From positions 1 through 5,711 of the forward strand of contig JALNXT010000106.1 in NCBI GenBank assembly GCA_023230245.1: a DNA stretch of 5,711 nt, given 5' to 3'. Origin of the DNA: Candidatus Cloacimonadota bacterium. GTDB taxonomy: Bacteria > Cloacimonadota > Cloacimonadia > Cloacimonadales > Cloacimonadaceae. Below are positions 5,021 through 5,711 of this stretch, piece after piece. Within the stretch, counting starts at the first letter, position 1, and every line of letters starts with the position of its first letter. The translations under genes and the position numbers were made by a program. The notes beneath the pieces are model-generated. The model had not been told where the DNA came from. It saw nothing but the letters and a program-made list of their open reading frames with translations, and did no database searches.

Positions 5021-5711
5021 ATGAAGAAACTATATTTTATTGTTTTGCTCACGGTGTTAAGCATGAGCCTGTTTTCGTTTACAATCGAGGATTACTCGTT
5101 TGGCAGTTCTGCCCAAGCTTTTAGCAGCATCTATACCGGCCCAGAAGGCAATCCCACTGTAACCTGGATTACTGACGGAGATGATGAGCTGTCATCGGCA
5201 ATTCCTCTGGGTTTTCCCTTCCTCTTTTGCGGTGCTTATTACACGTCTATTAAGATCTCGACAGATGGCTTCATCAGCCTGGGCACAAATTTAGCGATAA
5301 GTTACCCAAACAACCTACTGGAAAGCACATACAGCACTCCTTTAATCGCTCCTTTGTGGGATGATCTGCTAAGCGAAGCATTTCCAAACAATAGCTCTAC
5401 CTACGTTATTTATCAAAATAATGTCGCCGACCAGTTTAAAGTAGAATGGCGAAATGTGAGGTGGAACTTTGGAGGAAGCAGCACTTATTCCCAAAACTTT
5501 CAGCTTACCTTGTTAGCCAACGGCGTTATCAAATTCAATTATGGGTATTCGGGAGAGGTAAACTATCCTTCTGCTTCCATCGGTATCTGTGAAAACGGAC
5601 GCTTTATCAGCGTAACGCCCAATGACGGCTATTCCTTTACAATTGCCAATAACGATGTAGCTGTTTTGCCTACGGATAGGCAGTTTCAGTTTACTCCTCC
5701 CCCTCCGGCGA
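5021..5711 (+). CDS. Exported beta-sandwich surface protein, N-terminal part (cut by window end)
   Basis: The frame is open from ATG 5021 to the window edge (230 residues, no stop). A signal peptide is clear: MKK, then a hydrophobic core to about residue 18, with likely cleavage near Ser19. The mature part (about 20-225) is rich in Ser, Asn, Tyr and Gly with alternating strand patterns, including IPLGFPFLFCG (61-71), KISTDGFISLGT (78-89), LIAPLWDDL (108-116), FKVEWRNV (139-146), FQLTLLANGVIKFNYG (160-175) and ASIGI (185-189). This pattern is seen in extracellular domains of Bacteroidetes-like secreted proteins and recalls the nidogen-type layout. A proline run (226-229) starts a linker, so further domains, perhaps fibronectin-like repeats and a C-terminal sorting signal, probably follow; that part is not visible. 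No good Shine-Dalgarno precedes the start. Two cysteines (70, 190) could be a disulfide pair. Confidence 0.85.
   Translation, partial: MKKLYFIVLLTVLSMSLFSFTIEDYSFGSSAQAFSSIYTGPEGNPTVTWITDGDDELSSAIPLGFPFLFCGAYYTSIKISTDGFISLGTNLAISYPNNLLESTYSTPLIAPLWDDLLSEAFPNNSSTYVIYQNNVADQFKVEWRNVRWNFGGSSTYSQNFQLTLLANGVIKFNYGYSGEVNYPSASIGICENGRFISVTPNDGYSFTIANNDVAVLPTDRQFQFTPPPPA

Overview
The window looks like a piece of a chromosome from an anaerobic Gram-negative bacterium of the FCB type. Candidatus Cloacimonadota is my best guess, from overall gene style and protein wording; no rRNA or other marker is present to prove it. An LpxK gene implies lipid A and an outer membrane, and the last gene encodes a secreted protein of a type common in Bacteroidetes-like and Cloacimonadota-like genomes.

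Layout: positions 3-92 hold what may be the last codons of an upstream gene whose stop lies inside a long hairpin. Positions 93-525 hold no convincing gene but contain a run of stem-loops. Positions 526-3812 form one compact co-directional block: a UvrC N-terminal-like protein with a degenerate GIY-YIG domain (526-1470), purC (1471-2352), a single-domain response regulator (2355-2729) and lpxK (2754-3812). The gaps are 0, 2 and 24 bases, so these four genes are probably co-transcribed. Positions 3813-4357 form a second structured gene-free stretch with palindromes and a short tandem repeat. A 147-residue protein of unknown function (4358-4801) follows, with a strong ribosome binding site. A 219-base leader region with a direct repeat and a hairpin then precedes an exported beta-sandwich protein (5021 onward), cut by the window edge.

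The four-gene block mixes purine synthesis (PurC), lipid A synthesis (LpxK), a phosphorelay receiver and a DNA-repair relative, so it reads as a housekeeping operon rather than one pathway. The most interesting items are: (a) the UvrC-like protein, which appears to have lost the GIY-YIG catalytic residues but keeps four cysteines spaced like the iron-sulfur ligands of UvrC; (b) the hairpin-rich intergenic regions, which look like genome repeats or structured RNAs; (c) the unknown 147-residue protein; and (d) tiny start-stop reading frames overlapping the start codons of two genes that lack a Shine-Dalgarno sequence. I see no CRISPR array, tRNA, rRNA, insertion sequence or phage gene.
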